A stretch of 64,000 nucleotides of DNA from Robertmurraya korlensis NBRC 107688 (GCF_001591645.1 NZ_BCVH01000013.1:1-64000); one strand, 5' to 3'; shown: positions 9,565 to 18,973, counted from the stretch's first letter. Made by a program: numbers and translations. Notes: generated by a model from the letters alone, not told the origin.

Positions 9565-9840
9565 TTAAGAGTTTTGGCCTTTACGAGACTCAGCTTGAGC
9601 GTTTTGTTGACGTACTTCTTGTACGTTTGTTTCACTAGCAAACTCAGTGCCGAATTGACCTTGTCCAGCTGATTGAGAACCTTGTCTAGCTGATTGTGCG
9701 TTTTGTTGACGTACTTCTTGTACGTTCGTTTCGCTTGCGAACTCAGTACCGAATTGACCTTGTCCAGCTGAAGCAGCGTTTTGTTGTCTCACTTCTTGAA
9801 CGTTAGTTCCAGATTGAGTTCTGTTTGGTTGCTTTGCCAT
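9565..9840 (-). CDS. sspE: Gamma-type small acid-soluble spore protein
   Basis: A 91-residue Gln/Asn/Ser-rich protein stored in the spore core as an amino acid reserve. It shows the gamma-SASP repeat plan: TNVQEVRQQNA occurs three times (about residues 12, 38 and 71). GQGQFGTEFASE occurs twice, containing the site cleaved by the germination protease Gpr in this family. The start at 9840 (MAKQPNRTQS) follows an optimal GGAGGTGAT ribosome binding site; an upstream in-frame ATG at 9873 has none. Expression in the forespore under sigma G is expected from the family, not seen here. Confidence 0.96.
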   Translation of the reverse strand: MAKQPNRTQSGTNVQEVRQQNAASAGQGQFGTEFASETNVQEVRQQNAQSARQGSQSAGQGQFGTEFASETNVQEVRQQNAQAESRKGQNS

Positions 9841-9914
9841 TGTAATCACCTCCACAGAAATTAATTTATCCAAGAGGTGACGAGTCTATCCTAAAGAATT
9901 TTTTTCCAATTTCA

Positions 9915-10700
<786 letters not shown>

Positions 10701-10769
10701 TTATATGAATAGTTCACAAATAAGATTACCACAATACATCTATAAGAAAAATAGAGGATGTGTGAGACA

Positions 10770-10994
10770 ATGTATGTAGGTCGAGATATGACTGAGCTCT
10801 CTATGATACCAAAAACGGAGTGGAAAAAAGAGGAGCTAGCTTTTTTCCATCACTCTCTTCAACAAATTATGCCTTATTTAAATTCAGAAGGTGTAACCAT
10901 CCACCGAGAAATTATTAAGGAAATTGAAGAGCGTGGTGGGCTTCATCGAAACGAAGCAGATTGGACTCATGGGACAAGAGTTTCTTATGACTAA
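10770..10994 (+). CDS. yfhS: YfhS-like small protein
   Basis: A 74-residue soluble protein beginning MYVGRDMTELSMIPKTEW, with a helical middle (FFHHSLQQIMPYLN) and an acidic helix (EIIKEIEERGG). Position between fabL and mutY and size match Bacillus yfhS, a sporulation-associated protein of unknown mechanism; the name rests on that. An in-frame ATG at 10758 would add four residues, but GAGG directly abuts that codon, so 10770 is likelier. The reading frame ends 2 nt before a 146-bp structured repeat. Confidence 0.72.
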   Translation: MYVGRDMTELSMIPKTEWKKEELAFFHHSLQQIMPYLNSEGVTIHREIIKEIEERGGLHRNEADWTHGTRVSYD

Positions 10995-10995
10995 T

Positions 10996-11141
10996 AGAAA
11001 AGCGGAAGAAGCTTGCTCAGGGGCGACAAGCATAAGGCGAAGTACGCAGGAAGGCCTGTCTTCTGGAGTACTTTGACTTATGACCAAGGAATAATGGCTC
11101 TAGATTATTCCATCGAGCCACTAGCTTCTGAAGCTGGACAA
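10996..11141 (+). repeat. Dispersed structured repeat, copy 1 (146 bp)
   Basis: Starts AGAAAAGCGGAAG and ends GAAGCTGGACAA. It aligns over its full length, without gaps at the ends, to the copy at 45365-45510. It folds: GAAGCT pairs with AGCTTC near the ends, and CATAAG..AAGTAC pairs with GTACTT..CTTATG inside. The corresponding stem in the second copy reads AATCTC/GAGATT, so both sides have changed together. It begins right after the yfhS stop and ends at the mutY terminator. Confidence 0.85.
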
Positions 11142-11169
11142 AGAAAAACGCCACAAACTTGTGGCGTTT
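11141..11169 (-). terminator. Terminator of mutY
   Basis: Stem AAACGCCACA/TGTGGCGTTT with a 4-nt loop and minus-strand tail TTTTTCTTT. The stem begins inside the mutY stop codon. Confidence 0.92.
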
Positions 11170-12262
11170 ACTCCTTTTTATAAAATTGACGCAGCATTTT
11201 CTGATGAGAAACTGGAAAGGCAAAGCTTTCTATTTCTTCTTTGGTTACAAGCTTTAAATGATCAGATGTTGTGATTGGTGCTAATAGAGTTCCTTCGTAC
11301 ACATTTACATTCCATACTAGATGAGAGAAGACATGTTCGATATGACCAACGAGCTCTCCGATACTACATTTGATCTCCAACTCTTTATCCAAATTCGATA
11401 CTAACTGCTCTCTATCACCTAGAACGGGAAGATGGATTTCTACATTTGGAAACTGCCACAAATTTGCAAGCAATCCTGTTGATGGACGTTTTTGTATAAC
11501 CGTTCGTCCATCCTCATCTTTCAGGATAACCGCTGCAAGTTGTACCTTCCGTTGTTTTTTCGCCTTCGTTTTAACGGGCAATTCATTTTGAGTCCCTTCC
11601 TCGAAGGCATGACAGTGGTCCCTAACCGGGCAAAGCAAACAGGATGGTGAAGTTGGTGTACATATCAATGCACCTAGCTCCATTAGGGCCTGGTTAAAAT
11701 AAGATGGGTTATCGTGGGAAATAAAGGTACGAACAGCTTCTTCAAACACTTTTCTACTGGATGCTTTTGCAATATCTTCCCAAATAGATAGAATCCTTGA
11801 AAATACACGCATGACGTTCCCATCCACTGCTGGTTCAGGTACTCCATAGGCTATGGAAAGAATGGCTCCAGCCGTATAGGGACCAACACCTTTTAAGCTT
11901 GAGATTTCCTTTGGCGTATTAGGTACTTTTCCTCCATACTGCTCATGAACTTCCCGAACAGCTGATTGCAGATTACGAACCCGTGAGTAGTAACCTAACC
12001 CTTCCCAAGCCTTCAGTACTTTTTCTTCATCAGCATTAGATAGAGCCTCAATTGTCGGGAACTCTGTAATAAAACGGTTGAAATAGGGAATTACGGTTTC
12101 TACCCTAGTCTGTTGAAGCATAATTTCTGATACCCAGACTTTATAAGGATCTTGATCCTTCCGCCATGGCAAATCTCTCTGCTCTCTTTCAAACCAGCCT
12201 ATCAAATCATTTTGAAATTCGTTTTTATTTATATTTGTTACATTTTTTAAAGAATTGGACAT
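11168..12262 (-). CDS. mutY: A/G-specific adenine DNA glycosylase MutY
   Basis: Base-excision repair enzyme that removes adenine mispaired with 8-oxoguanine. The 364-residue protein has the catalytic Glu46 (VSEIMLQQT) and the helix-hairpin-helix [10 protein letters not shown] (about 123-132). Catalytic Asp147 is in AVDGNV. The [4Fe-4S] cluster cysteines are C201, C208, C211 and C217 (C-x6-C-x2-C-x5-C). The C-terminal third (about 235-355) is the NUDIX-like domain that reads 8-oxoG. All key residues are intact. It is divergent from yfhP across a 225-bp AT-rich promoter region. Confidence 0.97.
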   Translation of the reverse strand: MSNSLKNVTNINKNEFQNDLIGWFEREQRDLPWRKDQDPYKVWVSEIMLQQTRVETVIPYFNRFITEFPTIEALSNADEEKVLKAWEGLGYYSRVRNLQSAVREVHEQYGGKVPNTPKEISSLKGVGPYTAGAILSIAYGVPEPAVDGNVMRVFSRILSIWEDIAKASSRKVFEEAVRTFISHDNPSYFNQALMELGALICTPTSPSCLLCPVRDHCHAFEEGTQNELPVKTKAKKQRKVQLAAVILKDEDGRTVIQKRPSTGLLANLWQFPNVEIHLPVLGDREQLVSNLDKELEIKCSIGELVGHIEHVFSHLVWNVNVYEGTLLAPITTSDHLKLVTKEEIESFAFPVSHQKMLRQFYKKE

Positions 12263-12487
12263 TTTTTTGCCTCCAAAAAGTTAAACAAGTACATACTAAG
12301 GGAATATAATGTTAGATAGCTTTTCCCATTAATTTTTTTCCCGAAATCTTTAAATTGGACAGTGAATACACTTAAATTATTACAACTACTTTAAAGTAAC
12401 GATTTATCACTACTTTTACAAGATAATTATTGATAAAATTAAGATTAGAGTAGGATCAATTATTTCCTAAAAAGGAGGGAGATTCCT

Positions 12488-13468
12488 TTGGATACCGGTA
12501 CACACGTAGTGATGGGATTAGCTTTAGGAGGACTTGCAACACTCGATCCCGTTGTAGCAGGCAGCTCCACAACAGCAACTAGTGTCATGATTGCTACTCT
12601 TGTTGGCTCACAAGCCCCTGATATTGACACAGTATTAAAGCTTAGAAACAATGCCGTTTATATTCGTAACCACCGTGGAATCACACACTCCATCCCAGCT
12701 GTATTGCTTTGGCCTTTAGCCATCACAGCTGTAATCTATCCGATTTTTCCAGATGCTAATTTACTCCATTTATGGCTTTGGACTTTTTTTGCTGTGTTCC
12801 TCCATGTATTCGTAGATATTTTCAATGCGTATGGAACACAAGCATTACGACCCTTTTCTTCTAAATGGGTGGCCCTAGGGGTTATCAATACATTTGATCC
12901 ATTTATTTTTGCGATGCATATCGTCGGAATCCTTGCTTGGGCGTTTGGGGCACACCCTGGCTATACGTTTATTGGTGTATATGCCGTCTTAGTCGCCTAC
13001 TATATTCTTCGATTTATTACACGACGCAAGGTTTACCATGAAGTAAAAAAGCTGGTCCCGGATGCAACAGACATCATTATCGCTCCAACAATGAAGTTTC
13101 ATCAGTGGCGAATCGCTGTCATGAATAATAACCAATTCTTCGTTGGACGTGCCCATGATAACAAGGTGCGAATCCTGGACCAATTTAAACGAGTAGCTGT
13201 TCCTGAAACCCCGGTTCTTGAAGCAGCAAAGCTAGATAAAAACCTTTCAGCTTTCCTCTCCTTTTCACCTGTTTATCGATGGGAAGTGGATGAGTATGAT
13301 ACGTATTACGAAGTGCGCTTTATTGATTTGCGGTACCGAAGCAATGGTCATTATCCATTTGTGGCCGTTGTTCAGTTAGATCTTGATCTTAAAATCCTGT
13401 CCTCTTATACTGGTTGGATTTTTAGTGAGGAAAAGCTTCGTAAAAAGCTGGATATTATTCCTGGATAG
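12488..13468 (+). CDS. yfhP: YfhP, membrane-bound metal-dependent hydrolase family (DUF457)
   Basis: A 326-residue protein with an N-terminal membrane domain of about five spans and a cytoplasmic C-terminal domain (about 185-326). Conserved DUF457/YdjM-family polar motifs are visible: THVVMG (about 5-10), HRGITHS (about 62-68) and HVFVDIFNAYGTQ (about 114-126). Their His/Asp residues could bind metal. The activity is unproven in the family. Start codon is TTG, chosen because AAGGAGGGAG lies 9 nt before it. Shares a bidirectional terminator with yfhJ. Confidence 0.88.
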   Translation: MDTGTHVVMGLALGGLATLDPVVAGSSTTATSVMIATLVGSQAPDIDTVLKLRNNAVYIRNHRGITHSIPAVLLWPLAITAVIYPIFPDANLLHLWLWTFFAVFLHVFVDIFNAYGTQALRPFSSKWVALGVINTFDPFIFAMHIVGILAWAFGAHPGYTFIGVYAVLVAYYILRFITRRKVYHEVKKLVPDATDIIIAPTMKFHQWRIAVMNNNQFFVGRAHDNKVRILDQFKRVAVPETPVLEAAKLDKNLSAFLSFSPVYRWEVDEYDTYYEVRFIDLRYRSNGHYPFVAVVQLDLDLKILSSYTGWIFSEEKLRKKLDIIPG

Positions 13469-13469
13469 C

Positions 13470-13503
13470 AAAAAGCGATGTCTCCCATGGACATCGCTTT
13501 TTT
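13470..13503. terminator. Bidirectional terminator between yfhP and yfhJ
   Basis: Perfect 12-13-bp stem AAAAAGCGATGTC/GACATCGCTTTTTT with T runs on both strands, between two convergent genes. Confidence 0.93.
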
Positions 13504-13771
13504 AATGTAAGTCATTCGGGTCTTGTTCTAGTAAATGCTTATATTTAGGGTTAGAAGCAACAAAGTCATGAAGCTTATCACCATAATAATCAATCCATTG
13601 CCGAACAATTCTTTCAGTCATTTCACTCCCACGGTAGGTGTAACCAGCCTTGGCTCTTGTCGTCTCAAAATCATCCCACAATAACTCGACCCAGGTTCGA
13701 GCCTGTCCAAATGAAAGTTTATCATTTTTCTCCAGCAATAATTCAATTAGTTTTTGTTGATAATGTTCCAT
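13502..13771 (-). CDS. yfhJ: WVELL-family protein YfhJ
   Basis: An 89-residue soluble protein bearing the signature WVELLWDDFETTRAKAGYTY (about residues 31-50) that defines the WVELL family (Bacillus YfhJ). Function is unknown. The start at 13771 (MEHYQQK) is chosen over 13804 because AGAGGTGA lies just upstream. Neighbours yfhP and sspK are those expected in this conserved block. Confidence 0.87.
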   Translation of the reverse strand: MEHYQQKLIELLLEKNDKLSFGQARTWVELLWDDFETTRAKAGYTYRGSEMTERIVRQWIDYYGDKLHDFVASNPKYKHLLEQDPNDLH

Positions 13772-13867
13772 TGATTTCACCTCTTTTCCAGTTATCGATA
13801 CCATCCGATTAAAGCATACTAATAGTGCTTGATTATTTCATCACTCATTTTTGAGGAGGTAAAAGCG

Positions 13868-14017
13868 ATGCGAAATAAAGCCAAGGATTTCCCTAACCAA
13901 AATGGAAATAAATTCCAAGGAGAACCACGGGCGAGACCTGAATTTGCTTCAAAAAGAGCGGATGGAACGATAAACACTCATCCACAAGAACGGATGAAAA
14001 ATTCAAGTACTCGATGA
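13868..14017 (+). CDS. sspK: Small acid-soluble spore protein SspK
   Basis: A 49-residue minor SASP. The whole sequence follows the SspK pattern: [20 protein letters not shown], then [16 protein letters not shown] and [10 protein letters not shown]. An upstream in-frame ATG at 13829 would add 13 residues unlike the family. The chosen ATG follows GAGGAGGT. Forespore (sigma G) expression is expected from the family. Confidence 0.94.
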   Translation: MRNKAKDFPNQNGNKFQGEPRARPEFASKRADGTINTHPQERMKNSSTR

Positions 14018-14028
14018 TAACAAATACT

Positions 14029-14051
14029 GGGAATCAGCCTGTCTGGTTCCC
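14029..14051. terminator. Possible terminator hairpin between sspK and yfhH
   Basis: Stem GGGAATCAG/CTGGTTCCC with one G-T pair and a 5-nt loop, overlapping the yfhH stop. The T tails are poor on both sides, so termination strength is uncertain. Confidence 0.45.
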
Positions 14052-14369
14052 GCTATTCTTGAGCATCGAGATCGGTAATGCTTCTTCCTTTTGGCTCCCC
14101 GCTAATCGATACCCCCACGCAAACACTCCGTTTAAGTAATCAATTTTAAAATAGGCGCCTGGATCTCCTTCAATTTCATATATATCACCAGGCTTAAAAT
14201 CAGTTGGATTTAATAAATAGGCTTTAGCCATTATCGCTTTTCTCTCTAATACAGCATATTCATTTACCATGCCTAACTGCTCTGCTTTCCTTGCCTTCTC
14301 ATTAAGCTTAGTTATTTCTTGATGTAATTCAAACTCAGATAGTTCACTGTAACGTTTTTCTTTTTCCAT
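14034..14369 (-). CDS. yfhH: YfhH family protein (DUF1811)
   Basis: A 111-residue cytoplasmic protein. The N-terminal helical half carries ELHQEITKLNEKARKAEQLG. A beta-rich C-terminal half follows, ending in the conserved YLNGVFAWGYRL and EALPISML segments typical of Bacillus YfhH. Function is unknown; its usual neighbour is recX. The start at 14369 (MEKEKRYSEL) follows AGGTGG by 5-6 nt; the in-frame codon at 14378 lacks spacing. Here an extra SDR gene separates it from recX. Confidence 0.87.
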   Translation of the reverse strand: MEKEKRYSELSEFELHQEITKLNEKARKAEQLGMVNEYAVLERKAIMAKAYLLNPTDFKPGDIYEIEGDPGAYFKIDYLNGVFAWGYRLAGSQKEEALPISMLKNSGNQTG

Positions 14370-14450
14370 CCCAACCACCTGCCTCTTAGGCTGTATTTTC
14401 GTATAGGTAATGGTACCATAATATTATTCCGGACGAAAGGAAGATACATA

Positions 14451-15110
14451 TTGAAATCAGTTATTATTACGGGAGCAGGATCGGGTCTAGGTCGAGAGCT
14501 CGCCCTACAGTATGCAAATGAGGGTTACCACCTCATATTAGTTGGTAGAACAACAGAAACCTTAGAAGAAGTAAAAAAGTTGATTACGAATGCACATGTA
14601 ATTGTTATGGATATCCGAAACAAACAGGAAGTTAACGAGAAAATGAAATCCATTTTCAAGGACTATGAAGTCATTGGACTTATTAACAATGCCGGGATTG
14701 GATACTTCGGTCCTTTTGAGCAAGTAAAGGAGTACGAGATAGAGGGGATGCTACATACGAATGTCCTCGGTACCATGTATATGACTCAAGCGGTTCTTCC
14801 AAGTATTTATGAATTAGAGGGAAGCTTTGTTATGAATATTATTTCGACCGCAGGGCTTCGCGGAAAAGTTCATGAGGCAGTCTATGTCGCAAGTAAGTTT
14901 GCCGTTCGGGGCTTGACCGAAAGCTTACAAAAGGAATACGAAGCAACACCCGTTCATATATCAGCAGTGTATATGGGTGGCATGAACACACCCTTTTGGA
15001 ATCGTTCGCACCATGTGAAGGACCCCTCACGGTTCCGTTCGCCAAAAGAAGTGGCGAAGATTATTTTTTCACAAAGAGAAAAGGATTGTCTAGTAATCGA
15101 GTCCAAATAA
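14451..15110 (+). CDS. Short-chain dehydrogenase/reductase of unknown substrate
   Basis: A classical SDR of 219 residues. It has the nucleotide-binding TGAGSGLG motif (about 7-14), NNAG (about 79-82), catalytic Ser in IISTAG (about 132) and the YVASK catalytic Tyr/Lys pair (about 145-149). Start codon is TTG with AAAGGAAG upstream. It is convergent with recX, and the two genes share a hairpin over their last codons. I do not recall this gene between yfhH and recX in B. subtilis, so it looks like a lineage-specific insertion into the block. Substrate cannot be told from sequence. Confidence 0.85.
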   Translation: MKSVIITGAGSGLGRELALQYANEGYHLILVGRTTETLEEVKKLITNAHVIVMDIRNKQEVNEKMKSIFKDYEVIGLINNAGIGYFGPFEQVKEYEIEGMLHTNVLGTMYMTQAVLPSIYELEGSFVMNIISTAGLRGKVHEAVYVASKFAVRGLTESLQKEYEATPVHISAVYMGGMNTPFWNRSHHVKDPSRFRSPKEVAKIIFSQREKDCLVIESK

Positions 15111-15126
15111 GCTATTATTTGGACTC
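15099..15126. terminator. Shared hairpin over the stop codons of two convergent genes
   Basis: Perfect 12-bp inverted repeat GAGTCCAAATAA/TTATTTGGACTC with a 4-nt loop. Both stop codons are inside the arms, and both proteins therefore end Glu-Ser-Lys. There is no T run, so it is a weak terminator at best and may protect the 3' ends. Confidence 0.7.
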
Positions 15127-15912
15127 TAAATACCTGTTTATGGCTTCAATGGAAAAACCTTTCCGGTAAAGCGCCTGCTTCATTTTTTGCTGATATTCGT
15201 AGCCAGTAAACTTACTGTACTTTCGCTCTAACTTTTCTGCTTGATACCTTAATGACTCTAACTCCTCATCATCGCTAGTTGTTTCCATTTGTTCAAAAGC
15301 AATTTGGAAGACTTGTGAGCTAAAGCCTTTTCTAAAATGAAGCTGTTCCATCTTTTGTTTCATGATTTTCTGTGATTCTTGTTTGTTTTTCTTCATATAT
15401 TTCTCACATAAAGCAATTGCCTTTTCAACCTGGAGTTCAAAGGGGAACTCTTCAATCGCCTCGGTAATATACTCTTCAGGAATTCCCTTTTCCTTAAGCT
15501 CACGTTTAATTAAGGATGGTCCTTTGTCAGTCGTATTCATTTGTGTTCTTACGTAAGCAAAAGCTAGCTGTTCATCATTTAAGAATTGGTATTCATTCAG
15601 CTTATGAATAACCTCCTGAATGATCACCTCATCCACTTCTTTTTCGGCTAAATGCTTTCTTACCTCAGTTTCCGTTCTCATCATTCGTGCTAAATAATTC
15701 ACTGCTGTATTGTAAGCTTTTCGAATATCATCTGAAAACGATATTTCTGAAAAGAGTAGGTCATCAAGCACCATGCCTTTTTTTAGTCCGTGTTTAATTA
15801 ATACATCTTCATCGACACTAAAACCATATTCTTCTCCTTTTCCGTTATCAAGGAAAATATTATAACGATCTGTCCGTTTTTTTTGAACGGTTATTTTTGT
15901 GATGGTTGGCAT
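15115..15912 (-). CDS. recX: Regulatory protein RecX
   Basis: RecA modulator of 265 residues, normal for Bacillus RecX. It consists of repeated three-helix RecX modules; diagnostic segments are YNTAVNYLARMMRTETEVRK (about 66-85), EYQFLNDEQLAFAYVRTQ and DKGPSLIKRELKEKGIPEEY. The ribosome binding site AGAGGTGAT precedes the ATG. It is divergent from yfhF, as in the conserved block, and its 3' end converges on the SDR gene. Confidence 0.93.
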   Translation of the reverse strand: MPTITKITVQKKRTDRYNIFLDNGKGEEYGFSVDEDVLIKHGLKKGMVLDDLLFSEISFSDDIRKAYNTAVNYLARMMRTETEVRKHLAEKEVDEVIIQEVIHKLNEYQFLNDEQLAFAYVRTQMNTTDKGPSLIKRELKEKGIPEEYITEAIEEFPFELQVEKAIALCEKYMKKNKQESQKIMKQKMEQLHFRKGFSSQVFQIAFEQMETTSDDEELESLRYQAEKLERKYSKFTGYEYQQKMKQALYRKGFSIEAINRYLESK

Positions 15913-16012
15913 CTTTTATCACCTCTTTTAGTAATGTAGCACATTGTAAACGTAGGAATTGAAGGAAACCGTGTAGAATATACAATAAAGGATCCTTATA
16001 GGAGGAAAACTA

Positions 16013-16915
16013 ATGCGAATTGCTATTTCAGGCGGAACTGGATTTGTCGGAAAAGCTCTTTGTGACTCGTTAAGAGCGGATGGACATGACCTTTTTATTT
16101 TAACGCGAAAGCCGCAAAATGGATATCAAAAGGGTGTAACTTATGTGGAGTGGCTTACGGAAGGTTCAGATGCTGCAAAAGAGCTTAAAGCAATTGATGT
16201 ATTTATTAATCTTGCTGGTGAATCCATTAACAGTGGACGATGGACAGAAAGTAGAAAAGCCCGAATTTTAAATAGCCGAGTTACTGCAACTCACGAGGTT
16301 GTGGCCATTCTCAAGCGGTTAACTCAAAAACCAAAACTCCTTATCAACGCAAGCGCAATTGGGTTTTACGGTACCTCCACAAATGCAACCTTTACGGAAG
16401 CAAACGAGAAGGCTGGTGACGATTTTCTTGCCCAAACGGTGCAAAAATGGGAGGCTTCAACCTTAGAGGCTATCGAACTTGGTGTACGGACTGTGTTTGC
16501 GCGCTTCGGAGTGATTTTAGACAAAAATGAGGGTGCATTGCCAAGAATTGCTCTTCCCTATCGCTTCTTTGCTGGAGGTTCAGTCGGTTCCGGCGAACAA
16601 TGGATTTCTTGGATACATATCACAGATGTCGTTAATGGAATTCGTCATGTCATTGATTCAACCGACCTGGTTGGCCCTGTAAATTTTTGTGCCCCAGAAG
16701 CAGTAAAGATGAGTACCTTTGGAAAGACACTTGGATCTGTATTAAAACGTCCGCATTGGATGCCAGCCCCTTCTTTTGCCCTTCGTCTATTGCTTGGTGA
16801 AATGAGCATGCTGTTGTTAGAAGGACAAAAGGTGGTACCAGAAAAGTTAGTAAAAAGTGGATTTAGGTTCACATATCCGACACTTAGAGACGCTCTTCAT
16901 AATATTTACTCATAA
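16013..16915 (+). CDS. yfhF: TIGR01777-family epimerase/NAD-dependent SDR (YfhF)
   Basis: Extended SDR of 300 residues. The N-terminal Rossmann motif GGTGFVGKAL (about 7-16) is clear. Family-specific segments follow: INLAGESINSGRW (about 68-80), NASAIGFYG (about 115-123), GSGEQWISWIHITD (about 193-206) and a C-terminal DUF1731-like end. The substrate of this family (cell-division inhibitor SulA-like/YfcH/YfhF) is not known. AGGAGG ribosome binding site. Adjacent to recX and upstream of yfhE and yfhD as in Bacillus. Confidence 0.9.
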   Translation: MRIAISGGTGFVGKALCDSLRADGHDLFILTRKPQNGYQKGVTYVEWLTEGSDAAKELKAIDVFINLAGESINSGRWTESRKARILNSRVTATHEVVAILKRLTQKPKLLINASAIGFYGTSTNATFTEANEKAGDDFLAQTVQKWEASTLEAIELGVRTVFARFGVILDKNEGALPRIALPYRFFAGGSVGSGEQWISWIHITDVVNGIRHVIDSTDLVGPVNFCAPEAVKMSTFGKTLGSVLKRPHWMPAPSFALRLLLGEMSMLLLEGQKVVPEKLVKSGFRFTYPTLRDALHNIYS

Positions 16916-16986
16916 AAGAAGTATGTAAATGGATCGTTAAGGTAAAAATTAGTAACGTGAAAATACCTTTGAGAGGATGTTTTTGA

Positions 16987-17115
16987 ATGAGTGATAAGAA
17001 GAAAAAGGATAAGTCAAAAAGTACATTGTCAAGCATGCAAGAGGTTACTTACTCACGTGAATTCAAGCTTGCTGACCAAGCAGGAGGATTCTCAGGTAAA
17101 AAGTCGAGACATTAA
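16987..17115 (+). CDS. yfhE: YfhE-like small protein
   Basis: A short ORF of 42 codons: a lysine-rich start (MSDKKKKDKSKSTLSSMQEV), then TYSREFKLADQAGGFSGKK and the tail SRH. GAGAGGATG precedes it. Size, composition and position between yfhF and yfhD match Bacillus YfhE, a small protein of unknown function. Not part of any longer frame. Confidence 0.8.
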   Translation: MSDKKKKDKSKSTLSSMQEVTYSREFKLADQAGGFSGKKSRH

Positions 17116-17155
17116 ACTTTTTCCATTCATAACAATGTCCGAGAAAGTAAAGGAT

Positions 17156-17192
17156 AAAAGTACGGGAATTTGTTACATTTCCGTACTTTTTT
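17156..17192 (+). terminator. Terminator/attenuator between yfhE and yfhD
   Basis: Stem AAAAGTACGG/CCGTACTTTTTT with a longer AT loop, ending in a T run about 20 nt before the yfhD start. Confidence 0.8.
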
Positions 17193-17213
17193 CTATGAAA
17201 GGGGTAGATCGCA

Positions 17214-17378
17214 TTGAGTAAAAAACAATCACTTCCACAAACACCGAAAAATATGAAATCAGACGGGTTAGATGTAGAATTTGACCGTGACCTTGCCGAC
17301 CACGACGACTTAGAAGCAATGGCTCGTTCAAAAGCAGCTGATGAGCGTGCAAAAAGTGGAAAAAACCAAAAGGCATAA
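17214..17378 (+). CDS. yfhD: YfhD-like protein
   Basis: A 54-residue hydrophilic protein with TTG start preceded by AAAGGGG. The acidic core GLDVEFDRDLADHDDLEAMA and the C-terminal ARSKAADERAKSG-type helix correspond to the YfhD family (the residues here read MARSKAADERAKSG). Function is unknown; the family is restricted to spore formers. Directly followed by a DnaA-box-like inverted repeat. Confidence 0.82.
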   Translation: MSKKQSLPQTPKNMKSDGLDVEFDRDLADHDDLEAMARSKAADERAKSGKNQKA

Positions 17379-17396
17379 TCATTAACAGTTGTGCAC

Positions 17397-17482
17397 AACA
17401 TTATCCACATTATTGTGGATAATGTTAATAACCATCCAGAGGTATGAATACAAAGAGGTTCCACTACCATTACTTATACACA
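17397..17482. promoter_or_regulatory. DnaA-box-like cluster downstream of yfhD
   Basis: A perfect 13-bp inverted repeat (arms 17397-17409 and 17414-17426) contains two head-to-head copies of the consensus DnaA box, TTATCCACA at 17401-17409 and TGTGGATAA at 17414-17422, separated by TTAT. A third site, TTATACACA at 17474-17482, fits TTATNCACA. A 12-bp palindrome GTTGTGCACAAC (17388-17399) abuts the first arm. There is no T run, so this is not an obvious terminator. DnaA binding is inference. Confidence 0.5.
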
Positions 17483-17508
17483 ACCATCCACAATACCTGT
17501 GCAAAACC

Positions 17509-17617
17509 GGGTGACAGACACCCTTCGTGGACAGATCCGGTTGTTTTGTCCACCGACGGTGTCTGTCACCGCTCGTGGACACTTTATGCATTTTTGTCCA
17601 TTTCAGGTGGACACCCC
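17509..17617. repeat. GTGACAGACACC palindromic repeat, copy 1
   Basis: Outer arms GGTGACAGACACC (17510-17522) and GGTGTCTGTCACC (17558-17570) form a 13-bp stem. Inner arms GTGGACA and TGTCCAC extend it. A further set of GTGGACA/TGTCCA/GGTGGACACC pieces follows to 17617. The same outer arm occurs at 19026-19037 and twice near 54060-54121. Fills the yfhD-pepT gap; nothing else gene-like is seen there. Confidence 0.85.
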
Positions 17618-17737
17618 TCTTTCCTCTCCGTTAAGAAAATCATACATGACACTCGATTTCCCCTATGATAATATGATTCTTGTAGTTGAATAAATTTAGT
17701 CACCCTAATTATTAGTCAAAAGGAGCTGAATTGCGCT

Positions 17738-18973
17738 TTGAAAATCGAGTTGATTGATCGTTTTATTTCTTACGTTGTTATTGATACGCAATCAAATGAT
17801 GAAAGTAACACCTGTCCTTCCACACCCGGTCAGCTTACACTTGCTAAAAAGCTTGTAGATGAGTTAATGTCAATTGGCCTAGAAGAAGTAAGTATAGATG
17901 ATAATGGTTATGTTATGGCAACCCTTCCTGCAAATACAGATAAAGAGGTTCCAACGATTGGCTTCTTAGCCCATCTTGATACTGCAACAGACTTTACCGG
18001 TAACGGAGTAAATCCATTACTTCACGAAAATTATGATGGCAACGATATTGTTCTCAACGAAGACCTACATATTGTTCTTTCACCAAACGACTTTCCTAAT
18101 CTAAAAAATTACATCGGACATCATTTAATTACAACTGATGGAACTACCTTGCTTGGTGCTGATAACAAAGCTGGAATAGCTGAAATTATGACAGCTATGG
18201 CCTATTTAGTTCAACATCCAGAAATTAAGCATGGAAGAATTCGTGTGGCATTTACACCTGATGAAGAAATTGGACGTGGGCCACATAAATTTGATGTGGA
18301 TAAATTTGCTGCCACGTATGCCTACACAGTTGATGGTGGTCCTATTGGAGAGCTTCAATACGAAAGCTTTAGTGCAGCTGCTGCAAAGATAACAATCAAA
18401 GGAAATAATATTCATCCAGGTACCGCTAAAGGAAAAATGGTTAATTCAGCTAAGATTGCAATGGAATTAAACAGCCTCCTTCCACATGAAGAAGCACCGG
18501 AATATACAGAGGGCTATGAAGGCTTCTACCATCTTATATCCTTCCACGGAGATGTTGAGAAGACGGTCCTAAGTTACATTATTCGTGATTTTGATCGCAC
18601 AAGCTTTAATAATAGAAAATCTGCAGTAGAAAAAATTGTTGCTAACTTAAATGAGAAGTACGGTCAAGGAACGATTGAACTTGAGCTTCATGATCAATAC
18701 TTTAACATGAGAGAAAAGATTGAACCTGTCAAAGAGATTGTCGATATTGCTCACGAGGCGATGACTAAGCTCGGCATTGAGCCAATTATTGAGCCCATTC
18801 GTGGAGGAACAGATGGTTCTCAACTCTCTTATATGGGTCTCCCAACGCCAAATATTTTCACCGGTGGAGAAAACTTCCACGGAAAATTTGAATTTATCTC
18901 CATTGATAATATGCTGAAAGCAACTAGTGTTATCGTAGAAATCGCTCGATTATTTGAAGAAAAAGCAAAGTAA
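17738..18973 (+). CDS. pepT: Peptidase T (tripeptide aminopeptidase)
   Basis: Cytosolic zinc aminopeptidase of the M20B family that releases the N-terminal residue of tripeptides. It has 411 residues, the normal length. Metal-binding and catalytic motifs are intact: HLDTA (about 78-82), GADNKAG (about 139-145), DEEIGRG (about 173-179), the regulatory TVDGG segment, and the C-terminal GGTDGS and [10 protein letters not shown] with the last ligand His. Start is TTG, the only in-frame start near AAAGGAG (about 12 nt away). Its stop codon is immediately followed by a palindromic repeat. Confidence 0.96.
   Translation: MKIELIDRFISYVVIDTQSNDESNTCPSTPGQLTLAKKLVDELMSIGLEEVSIDDNGYVMATLPANTDKEVPTIGFLAHLDTATDFTGNGVNPLLHENYDGNDIVLNEDLHIVLSPNDFPNLKNYIGHHLITTDGTTLLGADNKAGIAEIMTAMAYLVQHPEIKHGRIRVAFTPDEEIGRGPHKFDVDKFAATYAYTVDGGPIGELQYESFSAAAAKITIKGNNIHPGTAKGKMVNSAKIAMELNSLLPHEEAPEYTEGYEGFYHLISFHGDVEKTVLSYIIRDFDRTSFNNRKSAVEKIVANLNEKYGQGTIELELHDQYFNMREKIEPVKEIVDIAHEAMTKLGIEPIIEPIRGGTDGSQLSYMGLPTPNIFTGGENFHGKFEFISIDNMLKATSVIVEIARLFEEKAK

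Noticed and set aside
11017-11223. Small antisense frames over the 146-bp repeat next to mutY
   Set aside because: They are products of the repeat sequence and have no ribosome binding sites; the equivalent frame at 45343-45531 covers the other copy.
12263-12487. Operator search between mutY and yfhP
   Set aside because: Only AT-rich sequence with short palindromes such as ACTTTAAAGT; nothing distinctive enough to report as a site.
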